Positions 23,075-34,884 of a stretch of 64,000 bases of DNA are shown here, piece after piece. The DNA comes from Amaurobius ferox. Taxonomy: Eukaryota; Arthropoda; Arachnida; Araneae; Amaurobiidae. Positions within the stretch are counted from its first letter, which is position 1. Every line of letters starts with the position of its first letter. The translations under genes were made by a program, and so were the position numbers. The stretch lies in the NCBI GenBank assembly GCA_951213105.1, contig OX578139.1, forward strand, positions 69,313,754 through 69,377,753, read 5' to 3'. A model generated the notes under the pieces. It made no database searches and was not told the origin of the DNA. It saw only the letters and a program-made list of their open reading frames with translations.

Positions 23075-23885
23075 TCAGATGTGGGCAGCACATAACTTTC
23101 CCTGCAGACGCAAATTCATTATTTCTATATTTAAGAACTCATTAAATTGTGTTTAATTGTACAAAATAACACAAAATTTTCAGTTTTAATTCAATTTCTG
23201 CTTTTATTTGGTAATTGGACATTTTTCCAAAAGCGGCATAACAAAAATGCAAAATATCTCAAATATCTCGAGAACTGTTTGTCCTAGTGTAATAGAGTTG
23301 CTTTTATTCTCTTCCTCATCAAAAATTACGCATAAAACAAGCATTTAAGTGATACATTTGAACACACGTAGTCTTTTTTTAGATATTGGCGATTTTTACT
23401 GGCCATTTCGTAAAAAATGGCAGGTTGTTTTTTTTCAAATCATACCAAAATCGAATCAGCCCCATAGTATCCCACAAGTGATTTATCTACCAAATTTTGT
23501 AAAATTTGGTCAATTAGTATTTCAGCTAGAGTGGATACATGAAACTTTTGTGGGCCATTTCGCAAAAAAGGCGGGTCCTTTTTTCCGAATTGTACCAAAA
23601 ACTAATCAGCACCAGAGTCAAGCCCAAGAGTTTTACCTACAAAATTTTATAAAATTCGGCCCATTAGTTTTTGAGTTAGAGTGGATACATACATTGCACA
23701 GACACGCAGACAGACACACAGATAGACACACAGACAGACACACACAGAAACGTCACTCTAAAAACAGTTTTTTCGTATTCTAGAGGTCTCGAAACGTGTA
23801 GATCCGTCGAAAACTCGATTTGCGATTTTCGGCATGATTCCAATACTTTCCCTATACATTACCATGTATTGCGGGGAAAGTACTA
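23075..23885 (+). repeat. Family B repeat, full copy
   Basis: It starts TCAGATGTGGGCAGCACATA and ends in the palindrome ACTTTCCCTATACATTACC...GGGGAAAGTACTAAT. The two internal blocks around 'gggccatttcgc' make a 144-codon open frame at 23349-23783. The frame spans the tandem blocks and the CAGACA tract and is not kept in other copies, so it is not a gene. Confidence 0.8.
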
Positions 23886-23908
23886 ATGTTTCTATTTAGT
23901 AATTTGAA

Positions 23909-24196
23909 TGTTGTTGTTGAAACCCAGACCGTCCGACCTACCAGAAAGGTGTAAGGTAACTGTTTGGACGGTCGGGAAGTGCCACCCAATTCAGACCGGA
24001 ACCCAGTGGGGGAGGCATCCACAGGGACCGTACCCTCCTTCCCCTACCACCAACCTCGCGGAAGGACTTTCGGACCCACATGTTTAACGTGATCGTACTC
24101 CGCATGAACACGGCGGCAGTTTTGGCAGTGGCTGGAATCGAACCCGGGCCTACCGAGTGCAACTCCAGCGCGCTAACCAATGGGCTACCGCGCCCC
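23909..24196 (-). mobile_element. tRNA-derived SINE (family F), intact copy
   Basis: It is flanked by 12 bp direct repeats TAGTAATTTGAA at 23897-23908 and 24197-24208. On minus it starts GGGGCGCGGTAGCCCATTGG. It has a Pol III A box (TAGCCCATTGGTTAGCGC) and B box (GGTTCGATTCC) at tRNA spacing, then a body containing GTGTTCATGCGGAGTACG and a (CAA)n tail. This is the best reference copy here for the 5S chimera at 15900 and the decayed copies at 45.7 and 54 kb. Confidence 0.9.
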
Positions 24197-24247
24197 TAGT
24201 AATTTGAAGGTAGAAAAGTCGTTTCCAACTGTCTACTGCTTCACTTT

Positions 24248-24331
24248 TTAAATTATTAAAACTTACTAAATTATTAAAACTTACTAAATTATTAAAACTT
24301 ACTAAATTATTAAAACTTACTAAATTATTAA
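24248..24331. repeat. 18 bp tandem repeat
   Basis: About five nearly identical units of AAATTATTAAAACTTACT. Confidence 0.9.
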
Positions 24332-24897
24332 AGTTATTAAATGTTCCTTTACTTTTAAATCTTCGTTTATATCTAAAGGTTCACTTATGAACCTTCACTT
24401 ATCTATTAATTATATTTTCTCTCTGTTATAACTAAGTTACCAACTAAGAACCATGCCATGTTAATAAAATATTTGTGGTCCACGTTTTAAAAATACGATC
24501 ATTTAAAATACCTTAAAATCTTGTTTTACTTCATATACAGGCGTAATGTTACATCACGCTAAAATATTAGAAATTTATTTTTAAAACAGACGCACTCATC
24601 GTCAAAGAATACCACAATAATACTATTTGCAGGTGTTCTACGAATTTTACAATATTTCAACATTACATATGTACCAAAATAAAATAAAGCTGTGAGATAG
24701 TTCAAGTTATTTCTTATATGTCCGCAGTAGTGCAGCTGATATCACTTTTAGCCATAACCTGACAGGTAGAAGTCCAGTCCTTGTCTCCATACATACTTGA
24801 TGCATCAAGTATTATTTTAAGGTCAAATTAAGTGCAATTCTCTACAATTAGCGCCATAGCTAAAACAGGCAATATACGATGATAGAATCCAAAGAGG

Positions 24898-25492
24898 TGT
24901 GGCAGCAGACGACTGTGCTCCCGAAGACATCGATTGAAGATGCTACGATACCCGAATTATAAGTTCAGAGAGGAATCTAGCTTTTGCTCCAATCTTATAA
25001 TGTCGGTCTTCTAAGCACGAGGTCCCGAGTTAGGACCTGGCTCGCGGCCACCAGTCATCCCCTACAATGATGACCCTGGACGTTTGAAGCACGCAACCTT
25101 CTCTCTCCAACGATCTCACCTCTCAACAAGAGATGGCAGCACCACACGGAGCCAGAGGCCCTACCACTCCCTTCCTGGTTGACCACGACAGGCGTCACGC
25201 CCAAGGTACGACACGCCTCCCAGCCTTTCAGCCCCTCGACTGAGTTTCGGATGGGGACGCTGGGGGGTTAGCTGGGTGGCCCACTCCTCTCCGAAATTCA
25301 TCCGGGACTTCTCATCAGGTGGGGGAGTGTGTGGCAACAGACGACTCTGCTCCTGTCAAAGACATCGATCGAAGATGCTAGGATACTCGAATTATAAGTT
25401 CGGAAAGGAAGCTAGCTTTTGCTCTAATCTTATAATGTCGGTCTTGTAAGCACCGGATCCCTGGTTCGGGCCTGACAGCATCAGTTCCTACA
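24898..25492. mobile_element. TRIM, copy 2
   Basis: Terminal repeats at 24898-25066 and 25330-25492 start TGTGGCA and end CCTACA. A primer-binding-like TGATGACCCTGGACG follows the 5' repeat, and GGTGGGGGAGTG precedes the 3' repeat. It is flanked by a perfect 4 bp duplication GAGG (24894-24897, 25493-25496). The interior matches copy 1 and has no reading frame. The tRNA-Thr-like segment is present in both LTRs. In the 3' one, CGGT-CTTGTAAGC-ACCG forms an exact anticodon-like stem. Confidence 0.8.
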
Positions 25493-25496
25493 GAGG

Positions 25497-26810
25497 CTTG
25501 TCAAAAAAAAAAGGGAGAATATAAGATAATTGAAATACATTACAGTATTTTGAAAACATGGGCGGAATAATGATACTGGTAGTAAGTTTGAGCGAAGTCC
25601 GGGAAATCTTAGTTTAATTTCCGGTTTTAGGCAAATGTTGTTCTAGATTCAAATTATATCCCACACTCTACACAGTTATAATGCATTCTAAGTGACCACT
25701 ATACCATTTACATGCGAAAAGCAAATACTATATGCGTCTGTCTGTTCCATATGGCAACAAATTTGACGAGCTTGGCAACAATATCGCAAAAGTGGCGGAT
25801 TTTGTACTCGTCTTTAAATTGGAGCGAATTCACTGTCTCTTAAATATAATTTAACTAATGAATATACGGGAAAAATCACAGGAAAATTCATATCACTGAA
25901 AGTTCAAATGTAAAAGATCTTTAAACTTGTTAACTTTATGTCAAAGATGTCTTCAAAAAGAATACTTTTAGTATAAATTTTATGCAGTATTATTTATCTT
26001 ACTTAAACAACTCAAAATTATAAAGTTCGATGATTGCTGAAAGTGCAAACAGCTTTCAAATCTGACTTTGATTTTCTTGTATTTTTAAATTGCAATATCT
26101 AGCTTTTACTATGTTTTAATGTATAATGTCCATCTGTACATTAAACATCATGAAAGACTATATAAATCTTTTTGAATTTCCCTCGGAAATCAATCGTCGG
26201 GAGAAATGGATTAAAGCAGAGACTTTTCAGAAAAGGTTTGTATACTTGTATAATCTCGGCACAAATTAAACTGTCAACATACCTAGATTGAAGAGTAAAC
26301 ATTTTAAATCTAGCTCGTTCTTAATAATTAAGCAGTTGTTGAATTTTCAAAGAAAGTTTGTATACTTGTATAATTTCGCAGAAAGTAAATTTTTAAACTC
26401 TATTATAAGCAATTAATCAAAAAAGAACCATCACTGCTAGTTGATACAATCAAACATGGCAAATATTGGCTGCGGTTTATATACTTTGTATATAGCACTA
26501 TAAACTTAAAATTTTCATATGTTTACATTTAAAATTTCATATTGATATCTATAAAGAATTTTTTTTATGTTTGTTTACATCTTATTGTATGCAAATTCAA
26601 ATCAGGTTTAATTTTACAATAACCCTGAGCAAAGCTGGAATTGATATCTATCAATGTATCTATCTATCTATCAAGGTATTAAATTCACATTGTCTTTTAA
26701 ATCGTTATCTTGTTCTAGCTGTCACCGCTAGATGGCGCTACATAATATCTGTGTAGGTGTATCGTGATTTCCACTTTTTAACAATAGAGAAGAGAGAAAT
26801 GAACGAGCAT
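25497..26810. other. AT-rich stretch with no supported gene
   Basis: It holds a TATC-type microsatellite at 26640-26672, a degraded Helitron-like tip (CCCTGAGCAAAGCTGG at 26620) and a CTCF-like motif at 26725. Phrases 'gtttgtatacttgtataat' at 26236 and 26354 are a short direct repeat. Confidence 0.5.
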
Positions 26811-27337
26811 TTTAGATAAAGGTGGCTATGCTTGAACTACGGTTTCAAACAAAAGTGATGTACTTGTATATAAATATTTGCGATACCTAGTCAAAATTAC
26901 TTTCAATCTTTCCACTGAAATTTTTTTTTACATATATTCATTTTCTATGTTCTATATATTCATCGTCCGTTTTCATATATTCATGTTTCGGACCAGTTGA
27001 AGTCAAAATGGCGGTTCCCTAAATTAACAAGTCCAAATGTGTACCAAAATGCCATATTAAGAGCTTGGACTGACTTTAAATGTAAAATTAAAATATTGAA
27101 ACCCCCATGGTGGTCACTGAGTTAATATCAAACAAATAAAAGCAAAAAACAGTTATTAAAATGCATGAAACTTAACATTAACTGCGTGAAAGACAACGAC
27201 ATACCAAATTTGGATTTTTTAGCTGCTTCAGTTCTCAAGTTCTTCACCAAAAACGAATAAATTCATGTGGAGGGGCCCAAGACGGTTCAAAATCTAAAGC
27301 ATTAAAATATATCAACTAAATTTGGACTTTTAAACTG

Positions 27338-27650
27338 CTCCTGTTTTCGAGTTATTCTCCAAAAACGAGTACATTACGATAGAGGGCCCAAGACATTTAT
27401 CACTAAAGACACGCTCCTGTTCTCGAGTTATTCTCCAAAAACGAGTACATTACGATAGAGTGCCCAAGACCTTTATCACAAAAGACATGCTCCTGTTCTC
27501 GAGTTATTCTCCAAAAACGAGTACATTACGATAGAGGACCCAAGATATTTATCACAAAAGTCATACTCCTGTTCTCGAGTTATTCTCCAAAAACGAGTAC
27601 ATTACGATAGAGGGCCCAAGATATTTACCGCAAAAGGCAATGACATACTA
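27338..27650. repeat. 76 bp tandem repeat
   Basis: Four units start near 27338, 27414, 27490 and 27566, each carrying CTCGAGTTATTCTCCAAAAA and CGAGTACATTACGATAGAG with a spacing of exactly 76 bp. Diverged flanking units occur at 27230 and 27670. Non-coding. Confidence 0.85.
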
Positions 27651-28187
27651 AATTTGGACTTTCTATCGACTCCAGTTTTCGAGTTATTCTCGATAAGCGA
27701 GTACATTCTTAATTCCTATGACAGGACCATAACGGGCTAGCTCGAAAAGATGCAAAATCAAAATTAAAACGGACCACAAAATACAACATACCAAATTTCG
27801 TGTTATCTTAATGCAATGAAAAAAATGTCCTTATGTTTCCGTAATGTTTATGTATTGGAAGCTGACTGATTAGTTAAGATTTGAATCACACTGACAAACC
27901 AACACCATATCAAGTTAAATAAAAGGTTGTAAAAAGGAAATGCTCCAAGCCAATGCAACATCCGCCTTCTAGCACACAATTAATTGAAAATGCATACCAC
28001 AATTTCTAATTTAATGTATTGATAGTACAACTTGTATTACACATAATTTAATTACACTTATTAATTGCACTTAATTTAACTATACTTATTTTATAAGCAT
28101 GAAAATTGATCTTATTCTAACATTTAATCGTCTTCATAATTTTAAAAAAACTGATTGTTATTTGAAATAGAGTGGTCACTTCAGACC

Positions 28188-28751
28188 TCATTCGACATAT
28201 TCCAGAACAAAAGTGCATTTTCCTCCTGGAGGATGAGTACAGTGAGAAGTTGGGATTCTCTCAGCAATTCCTTCGAATGTTATGGGATTGCGTATTTCTC
28301 TGGGCCGATCATGTTTTCTTTCTTCACCTGACTTGTAGTATTCACCAGTAATAGGATTTGCTTCGATTAGCTCTGGAGGTGGTTTGCGTGGTGGATCGGA
28401 ATCAAACACGGTGGATTTCTGGTGATTGTTACTACTCAGACGAATCTTCAGAGGAGATACGGAAAACGGATGGTGATGCGTAGGATTGCTGGTCTGTCTA
28501 ACGGGTCTTGGTGACGATGATGTTTCCGACAGAAACGTTTGGGACATGAAGCGACCGTCGAGTGTATTTATTGAAGTTAAATCTTCTGAAGGTAGTCTGA
28601 ATGCATCGAATATGCCATTATCAAATCCACCTGGAGGCTGTAGACGTTTCAAAGTGTGTCCCAAACCACCATACAGTTCAGCGTTTAAAGTCTTTCGGAA
28701 CGGAGATATCCTAGGAACTCCAACTCTACTCTTCGGTGTGTTTAAATCCAT
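28188..28751 (-). CDS. Jupiter/HN1-like microtubule-associated protein, single-exon
   Basis: This is a 187-residue ORF free of stops in AT-rich DNA. It shows the layout of the Jupiter / JPT1 (HN1) family: an N-terminal LKRLQPPGGFDNGIF (residues 34-48), the mid-protein NPITGEYYK (132-140), which matches the conserved NPxTGE motif, and a C-terminal HPPGGKCTF (173-181) like the family's closing PPGGKSS element. The serine- and proline-rich middle is low-complexity, as usual. Drosophila Jupiter binds microtubules; vertebrate relatives are small cytosolic proteins. The start is the first in-frame Met. A second partial NPIT motif sits at 155-158. Family members are normally split by introns, so this could be a retrocopy. 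The C-terminal tail EYVE is unusual. Confidence 0.62.
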   Translation of the reverse strand: MDLNTPKSRVGVPRISPFRKTLNAELYGGLGHTLKRLQPPGGFDNGIFDAFRLPSEDLTSINTLDGRFMSQTFLSETSSSPRPVRQTSNPTHHHPFSVSPLKIRLSSNNHQKSTVFDSDPPRKPPPELIEANPITGEYYKSGEERKHDRPREIRNPITFEGIAERIPTSHCTHPPGGKCTFVLEYVE

Positions 28752-28975
28752 CGATATGATGTAATCTCAAAACTCAAAACGATTTTGATGAAGTAATCAG
28801 AATAATGCAAGTGATTTTGAAAACATTTATGTGCAATGATTCTTGATAGTTAAATCGCTTCGATTTATCCGTGTCTCAAAATGCATTTACGCATAATTCA
28901 AATTTATTTACAAAATTGCCATTATTGTTGAGAATTCATGTCACGTGAGTTTTTTTTTTACTTTGAGACATTGAG

Positions 28976-29059
28976 CATAGCCACCCCTTTATCTTTAGAT
29001 AAAGTTGGCATTGAAACATTGAGCATAAACATCTTTATCTTTAGATAAAGGTGGCTATG
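28976..29059. repeat. Palindromic MITE-like repeat CATAGCCACC...GGTGGCTATG
   Basis: The outer arms CATAGCCACCCCTTTATCT and AGATAAAGGTGGCTATG are inverted. Inside are two copies of the near-palindrome CTTTATCTTTAGATAAAG. A third occurrence, TTTAGATAAAGGTGGCTATG, is at 26811-26830 on the other side of the Jupiter-like ORF. Confidence 0.6.
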
Positions 29060-29219
29060 TGTTGAGACATTGAAAGAAACATATTTGATAAGTTACAATT
29101 TAAATCACTCGCTGAAGGCTAATAAATGCAGTCTCTGTAGAATAGTGTTCTATCAAATTAAATAAAAGCATATATCTAAGCGCTACACGCTTGTGCCATC
29201 AAGACAATCTGCGCGCAGG

Positions 29220-30022
29220 AACCGATTTTTCTGATCTGATTACTTTGGCAAACTCTGACGTTATGATAACCTGACGGATTCTGTCATTACGCCAAAATAA
29301 ACACAGTTATTACATGAAAACTGCAAATTGAGCTATTGGGTTGATTATTACCTTTCCTTCCTCATTGAATGTCACCTTACATTTTCCTCTTTCAGATTTT
29401 AGATCGAAAGCACCTTCTGATATATTTTACAGCATTATAATTATTGTTTTATATTGTTTAATATATATTGTTTGATACTGTATTTTAATATTAACAATTT
29501 TAATACATTCCAAATTCAGTATTAATTTAGATGTTAGAACACCAAAACACGAGTTAAGTAAATGCTACTGTTAAACATTATACCTAGAATTGTATCATTT
29601 TCAATCACCAATAGACACAGTTATAAGAAAATGCCAATTTTTAAAAATAAATTTAAACATTTAAAATTCAAATTCTAAAATGTTTATGTATTTATAGATT
29701 TGAATAATTTAAATACTTTAGAAATTATAAAGTAATATGTTTAATACTGTTTACGTACTTTCAATTTCGAAAAGATATACATATAAATAAATAAAAGAAA
29801 TGCTACTAAATCTATACATGGTAAGACAGGTTTCTACCAAAATAAAATATTACATCTGTCTATCTCAACAAAGCAATCGTAACCCAACGTAATTCTTAAT
29901 TTCCACCGAGATCTTTGTGTATAACTGTTTTTATTTTGGCGTAATGTCAGAATTCGTCAGGTTACCATAATGTCAGATGCCGCCAAAGTAATTCTCCGAG
30001 AATCAGATCAGAAAAACCGGTT
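29220..30022. mobile_element. Non-autonomous inverted-repeat element
   Basis: The left arm 29220-29310 and right arm 29921-30022 are inverted copies. Shared blocks include TTTTTCTGATCTGATT, TTACTTTGGC, TAACCTGACG and ATTACGCCAAAATAAA. The right arm has a 9 bp insertion. The roughly 610 bp interior is AT-rich with no frame. No convincing target duplication was found. Confidence 0.6.
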
Positions 30023-30220
30023 AGAGGTGGTTTAAAGTATCATTCAGTTTCGGAAGCAAAATGCAGTCCCCTTTCTTCATGGCAAAATGACAGCTCAGCC
30101 ACACTAGCCAGAGGAAGAGAGTCTTCTGTTTTCCATTTACTCCTGCATGGGATCTAGATTAGAGCTTGCTTAAGATAAAGTAAAATAAAATAATTTAATT
30201 TGTATCTATCTTATAAATAA

Positions 30221-31493
30221 CAAGAAAGGTCAATCATGCTTAAAGCATTGATTATGAAACACTTTCCAACATCAATGCAATTTTATTTAAACATGTCTAA
30301 AATGCAATACATTCCTCGGTAGTATTTTAAAACTTATCACAATACTACATTAATTTATTATATTTGAAAACTTAAATCTTCATCGAAAAAAATGAACTTC
30401 ATTCAAATGACGGCATTGAAATATAAATTGCCTGATTTAAACATCTCTAAAATGCGATACATTCCTCGGTAATAATTTTAGAATTATCATAATACTACGA
30501 TAATTTATTATATTTAAAAACTTCATCGAAAGCAACTGAAATTCATTCAAATGACGTCATAGAAAAAATAACACGCCTGGCTCTCTCTATAAAAGCAGCA
30601 TTTCATTCGTAAACAATTTCCCATTCATTTCATTCATCACAGTAGTAAAATAATTTATTTTATTTAAAAATTAAGACCATGGAGCTGCAAGTAATTAAAC
30701 TCTATGCTTAAAACTTCATCGAAAAAATTGTCCTTCTCTTTGTAAAATCAATGAATATTTCATTCATATCAGCTGTGCAGACTCCATGAGCTAAATAATT
30801 TTGTGTTAAAGAAATACAGCAATTCTAATACAACTCATTCTACATATTTTGCTGTTTACATTTTACATAAGTGAAAAATAGGCTTCGTTGTAGAAATAAT
30901 AAAATTTGGATAAGCATTTAAACTCAAATATTTTGTAATTGCGTTGTTTCAGTATGTAGATGCACAGAATTTAAGCAAAAATAAAGTGATTTTAGGACGG
31001 ATACAACACTCAATATGAATTAAAAAGAACTTTAAAAATAACGATTTTGAGACAAGATGGATACCGTATATCATTTTGAAGTGGGTCACGCGATCTTCTC
31101 ATATCATGGTCACGTGATCGCTTCATATTAGAGGTGTAATTATTATTTTAATTTTTATTTTAAAAACTACTGAATATATCTCGCTGAATTTTTTTTTATA
31201 TATTTTACGGAACAATTTGAATATTACCTAAAATTTTCGAAGCAATTTGTGAATTTTAAATCCGCTTAAAAAATTATAATTGGTGATATTATTAAAAAAT
31301 GGTAAACTAATTGGGTGATATTATTCATTTATATTCCCATAGGTCCTACAGACCGTCTGAACAACATACTAAAATTTCATTTTGATTAAGTCATTTTTAC
31401 GGCAGTTATCTTGTTAACGGACAAACAGACAGACAGACAGACAGAATGAACAAAGTCATAAACAATTTTCAACTTTGTTGTAAAGTGTTAAAA
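30221..31493 (+). repeat. Family C core, copy
   Basis: It begins AACAAGAAAGGTCAATCATGC and ends with the (CAGA)n tract, AATGAACAAAGTCATAAAC and TTTGTTGTAAAGTGTT. It lacks the TCTATA and CTAG tips seen at 20818-22582, so it is a truncated Helitron-like copy. Confidence 0.7.
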
Positions 31494-34400
31494 ATGTACG
31501 TCAAAATTAAAAATAATGTTCCTGGTGGTTAATTAATGTCTCATTGTTATCCATTTACAATGCTTATATTATTTTATTATTCTCGGACATTATTTTTTAT
31601 ATTATTTTATATAAACTACTCCCTTTTAAATTATTAGAAATGATTTACTAAAATTTTGGTTCTGTAAATACTATATATGATCCTTGTCCGTTAACAGAAG
31701 TACGAATAATATAATAAGGAAATGAAAAATGTATCATTATTTTGCCAAATAAAGCGATACGTTGCCTATTAATGTAACCCTATGGTTATTGACTGAAAGA
31801 AGGAGCTGAAACTCGAAGTTCCCACGTCTGCTCTGTTCAGTATAATTGCACAAGCGTGTGTCGTTTAGATATATGCGAAATAAACTGCCATGGGATCCTA
31901 ATTATTGCATTATTCATTCATTGTCATTGTTTTTATTCATATAATCTGTTGTGTTGTCTAATTGTCCGATTTGAACTTATTGGTCAACGTGGATAAGACA
32001 ATAATCTCTCCTGCAGAAAACCCATGGTCAAATCCGCTTAAGGTAAATACCGATCTGAAACATAGCATGAGGAATTGTAACTGTCTGTGAAAGCAGTGTC
32101 TCGATTTCCAATCTATCATTGAAGCTTTATTTAGTCATGAATGCATTTTTAACTTCACTAAACTGTCGGGAAGTTTTAGCAGTTACACGATCGAGGTTTT
32201 GAAGCTGCGGCTCTACAAAGAATGTTCCAACCAATGGTCGAAAATCTGAAGTATCCAATGCCTGACTATTTCTACAGATTATTATGAAAACAATAACAAA
32301 CATTACAATTTGCCAGATACTGAAAATAAAAACAAAAGTGAATGTTTCTTAATAATATAATACCGATGTTACCGATTTATCAGCATACCCAATTTAATGC
32401 AAATAGCATGATTCTTTCTAAATAAATAGAAAACGCTTGAAAAAAAACAGAATTCCTAATATCTCATGAGCGATTTGCTATAATATATTAATCAATAATG
32501 TCCATTTATTTCTGACTAAATGCGATTATAAAGCATTCAGATATTGGACATTATTGAGTGCATGATTTTGATATGATAACTTTTATATACTTAGGATATC
32601 AGTGGCGGAAATCAGAGCATAAATACTTTGGACACTTATATCTCTGAAACTAATTGACGAAAATGTAAATAATTTTTCTTGTTTTATCAAAAATGTGGTC
32701 CAATTTATGAACATACAAAAAAAATTTAATATCTTAATATAAACTTCAAAATTATCTATCCGAGTCGGGTTTTTCTTTTCATTTTGCTTACTTTTATTCG
32801 AAATATCTTCAGAACTATAAAAGATAGATATAAATAGTTTCTAAAAATCTAATTTTTAAATCTATACTTTTGTTTTAATTTTACTTGAACGTGCAATATA
32901 TGTGGTGTATGCGGCATATTTTAGCCTCCTATAAATAATATCAATAAGGGAATGACATTGAAAAACTTGATAATAAATATCTATAATATTTACATAAAAA
33001 ATGTCTTATTTAATAGTTATTTCTGAAACATTTTTAACATAAATATGTTATAATGTATTTTGTCTTTTCGAGTTTGGAAAATCACAAAGATTGAAAAAAT
33101 TGATGACCTTCCTCTTGTCCGTGCTTCTCTAAAATAATAGATCTCTGATCGTGCCAAATTTAATTCATTTTTCTCAATTTATTCAAGAGATAACTTTCAT
33201 ACCTATATACTAACATACAGACAGTATTAAAAAATGCTGGATACACGTTCGTGGATGCTCCTGAGAGGCCAGATCTATCAAAGTTCCAAAAATCAATTGG
33301 GTACAATGAAATGGTTTGTGTTTTAACAATCGACAATACTCATACAGCGAAGAAATCACAATGGAGTGGCCAGCCTGGCGCTATGCTGGACAAATGTGTA
33401 TCGAAATTATTTATGATGACACATGTGTTACAAAAGTCATCAACATGTTTCGTCATTTCCATTTAGAACAATTGACACAATTTGCAGTTCGGACAAATGA
33501 CATTAAGTAATCCGACGGACCAGCTAACCGCAGTTGGCGGCAAGCAGATCGTTCCCAGTCTTCCAGCCAGGGCTTGATAACCCAACAATTTAAGAGAAGC
33601 ACAAACGCATTTGGGGACCAGACTTTAATCTTGTGAGTATGGTCCAAGAAACGTTTTCAAACTTATTTCCCATGTACTCATCAATGCTCGAAAAATCATA
33701 TTACCGCAGCTGCTCGGGTCAACTAACAGTTCCAATCAAGAAACCGTTTAATATTTTTTTAAACTGGTCGCCAGTATGAAATAGCAGAACTTCTACTGCA
33801 ATTAATTCTAACTTAAATATTAAGTGTCGTATCACTTTTTTTCATTAACAGTTTAACTTTAAACTTCAAAAAAAAAATATGGGCAATAAAAATTTGGCCT
33901 CGGACAACTAAAATATGTATTTTCTTATTTGCCTGTACGGGCAAGACACTATTTAATTTAACTATTTAACTAATAACTTAACTTTAAAAAAGTGTAAATT
34001 GCAGATGCAATTTGGGGGCCCATATAAATCTTCAGAATGGAAGCAAGTACTTCCCGTGCCTTTTCGGTAATCATATCCTGCCACCAGCAAAGTAAGAAGA
34101 AGCTTGGTTAATTTTCCAAAATGATGTTTCATTAAGATAAAAGAGAGATATAGAAGTGGCAAAGAAATTGATATTAAAAGATCCCCTCACTCTCGAAGCT
34201 CTTGTTGAGATGATACTCTCTGATCCATTCTGATGACGCCAAATTCTGATACACATTTACGACTACTCTCTGTGCTGACAACAAGCTGTTGAATGTCAAA
34301 GTTGTTGAGCGAATTATAATGCCAGAAATATAAAATATTAAAAAATTGAAAGGAATAAGAAATGATGGAGCAGGGTGAATGCGGGGGGGATGAATATCCC

Positions 34401-34884
34401 CACGCTAAGCACATTGGCGGCAACCAAGACGGGGCACCATGTCCACATACCAGCCCTCATGTCTACATACCAGCACGTAGACCGTCCAGCGGAAAAGGGA
34501 TAAATAGGAGGTCAAACTGGGGGTCAAGAGAGTTGCTCGGAGTTGGTCAGCAGTTGGAGGCAAGTCAGTCTGTTGGAGTTGGACATTTATGTAGAGCAAG
34601 GCAGTATAGCAGTTTTTAGATTTGTTGGTGATGAGTTCGGAGGAGAGCTCTAGTGTTGAAAAAAGTGGGGATGGTGAAAACCCCGGCGCTTCTTCAAAGA
34701 TGTGAGAGATCTTATCAGGTACAATTTAAAATAAATGAGGATGTTCCCAAAATTGTGTTTTTCAAAAAAAAAGCTAATTAATGCGTTCCACCAAGTGTTC
34801 CAACCAAATATTATTAAGTCTGGCATTACATCTCGCTAATTACTTAATTGAGTATCTGAAGAAGAATAATAGTAATTGTAAGAT
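31494..34884. other. Intergenic stretch, no confident gene
   Basis: Mostly AT-rich. At 33250-33640 and 34350-34730 base composition rises. The second patch has a TATA-like GGATAAATAGG at 34497 and reads like an LTR or promoter region. Overlapping short frames on both strands at these places have no recognisable protein family, and I do not call them genes. Confidence 0.45.

Noticed and set aside
23349..23783. 144-codon open reading frame
   Set aside because: It lies wholly inside family B and spans its tandem blocks and CAGACA tract. The frame is broken in the other copies and has no domain.
24240..24335. CRISPR array
   Set aside because: The 18 bp units are contiguous with no spacers; it is a simple tandem repeat.
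24897..25492. CRISPR-like or SINE-only reading of the repeated 165 bp blocks
   Set aside because: TG...CA ends, primer site, purine tract and 4 bp duplication fit a miniature LTR element better.
33251..33647. Several 60-70 codon frames at 33.2-33.6 kb
   Set aside because: Three frames overlap on both strands with no recognisable domain; better composition alone is not evidence.
34350..34730. Possible LTR with TATA-like GGATAAATAGG
   Set aside because: No matching second copy, primer site or target duplication could be seen, so it is only mentioned in the stretch entry.
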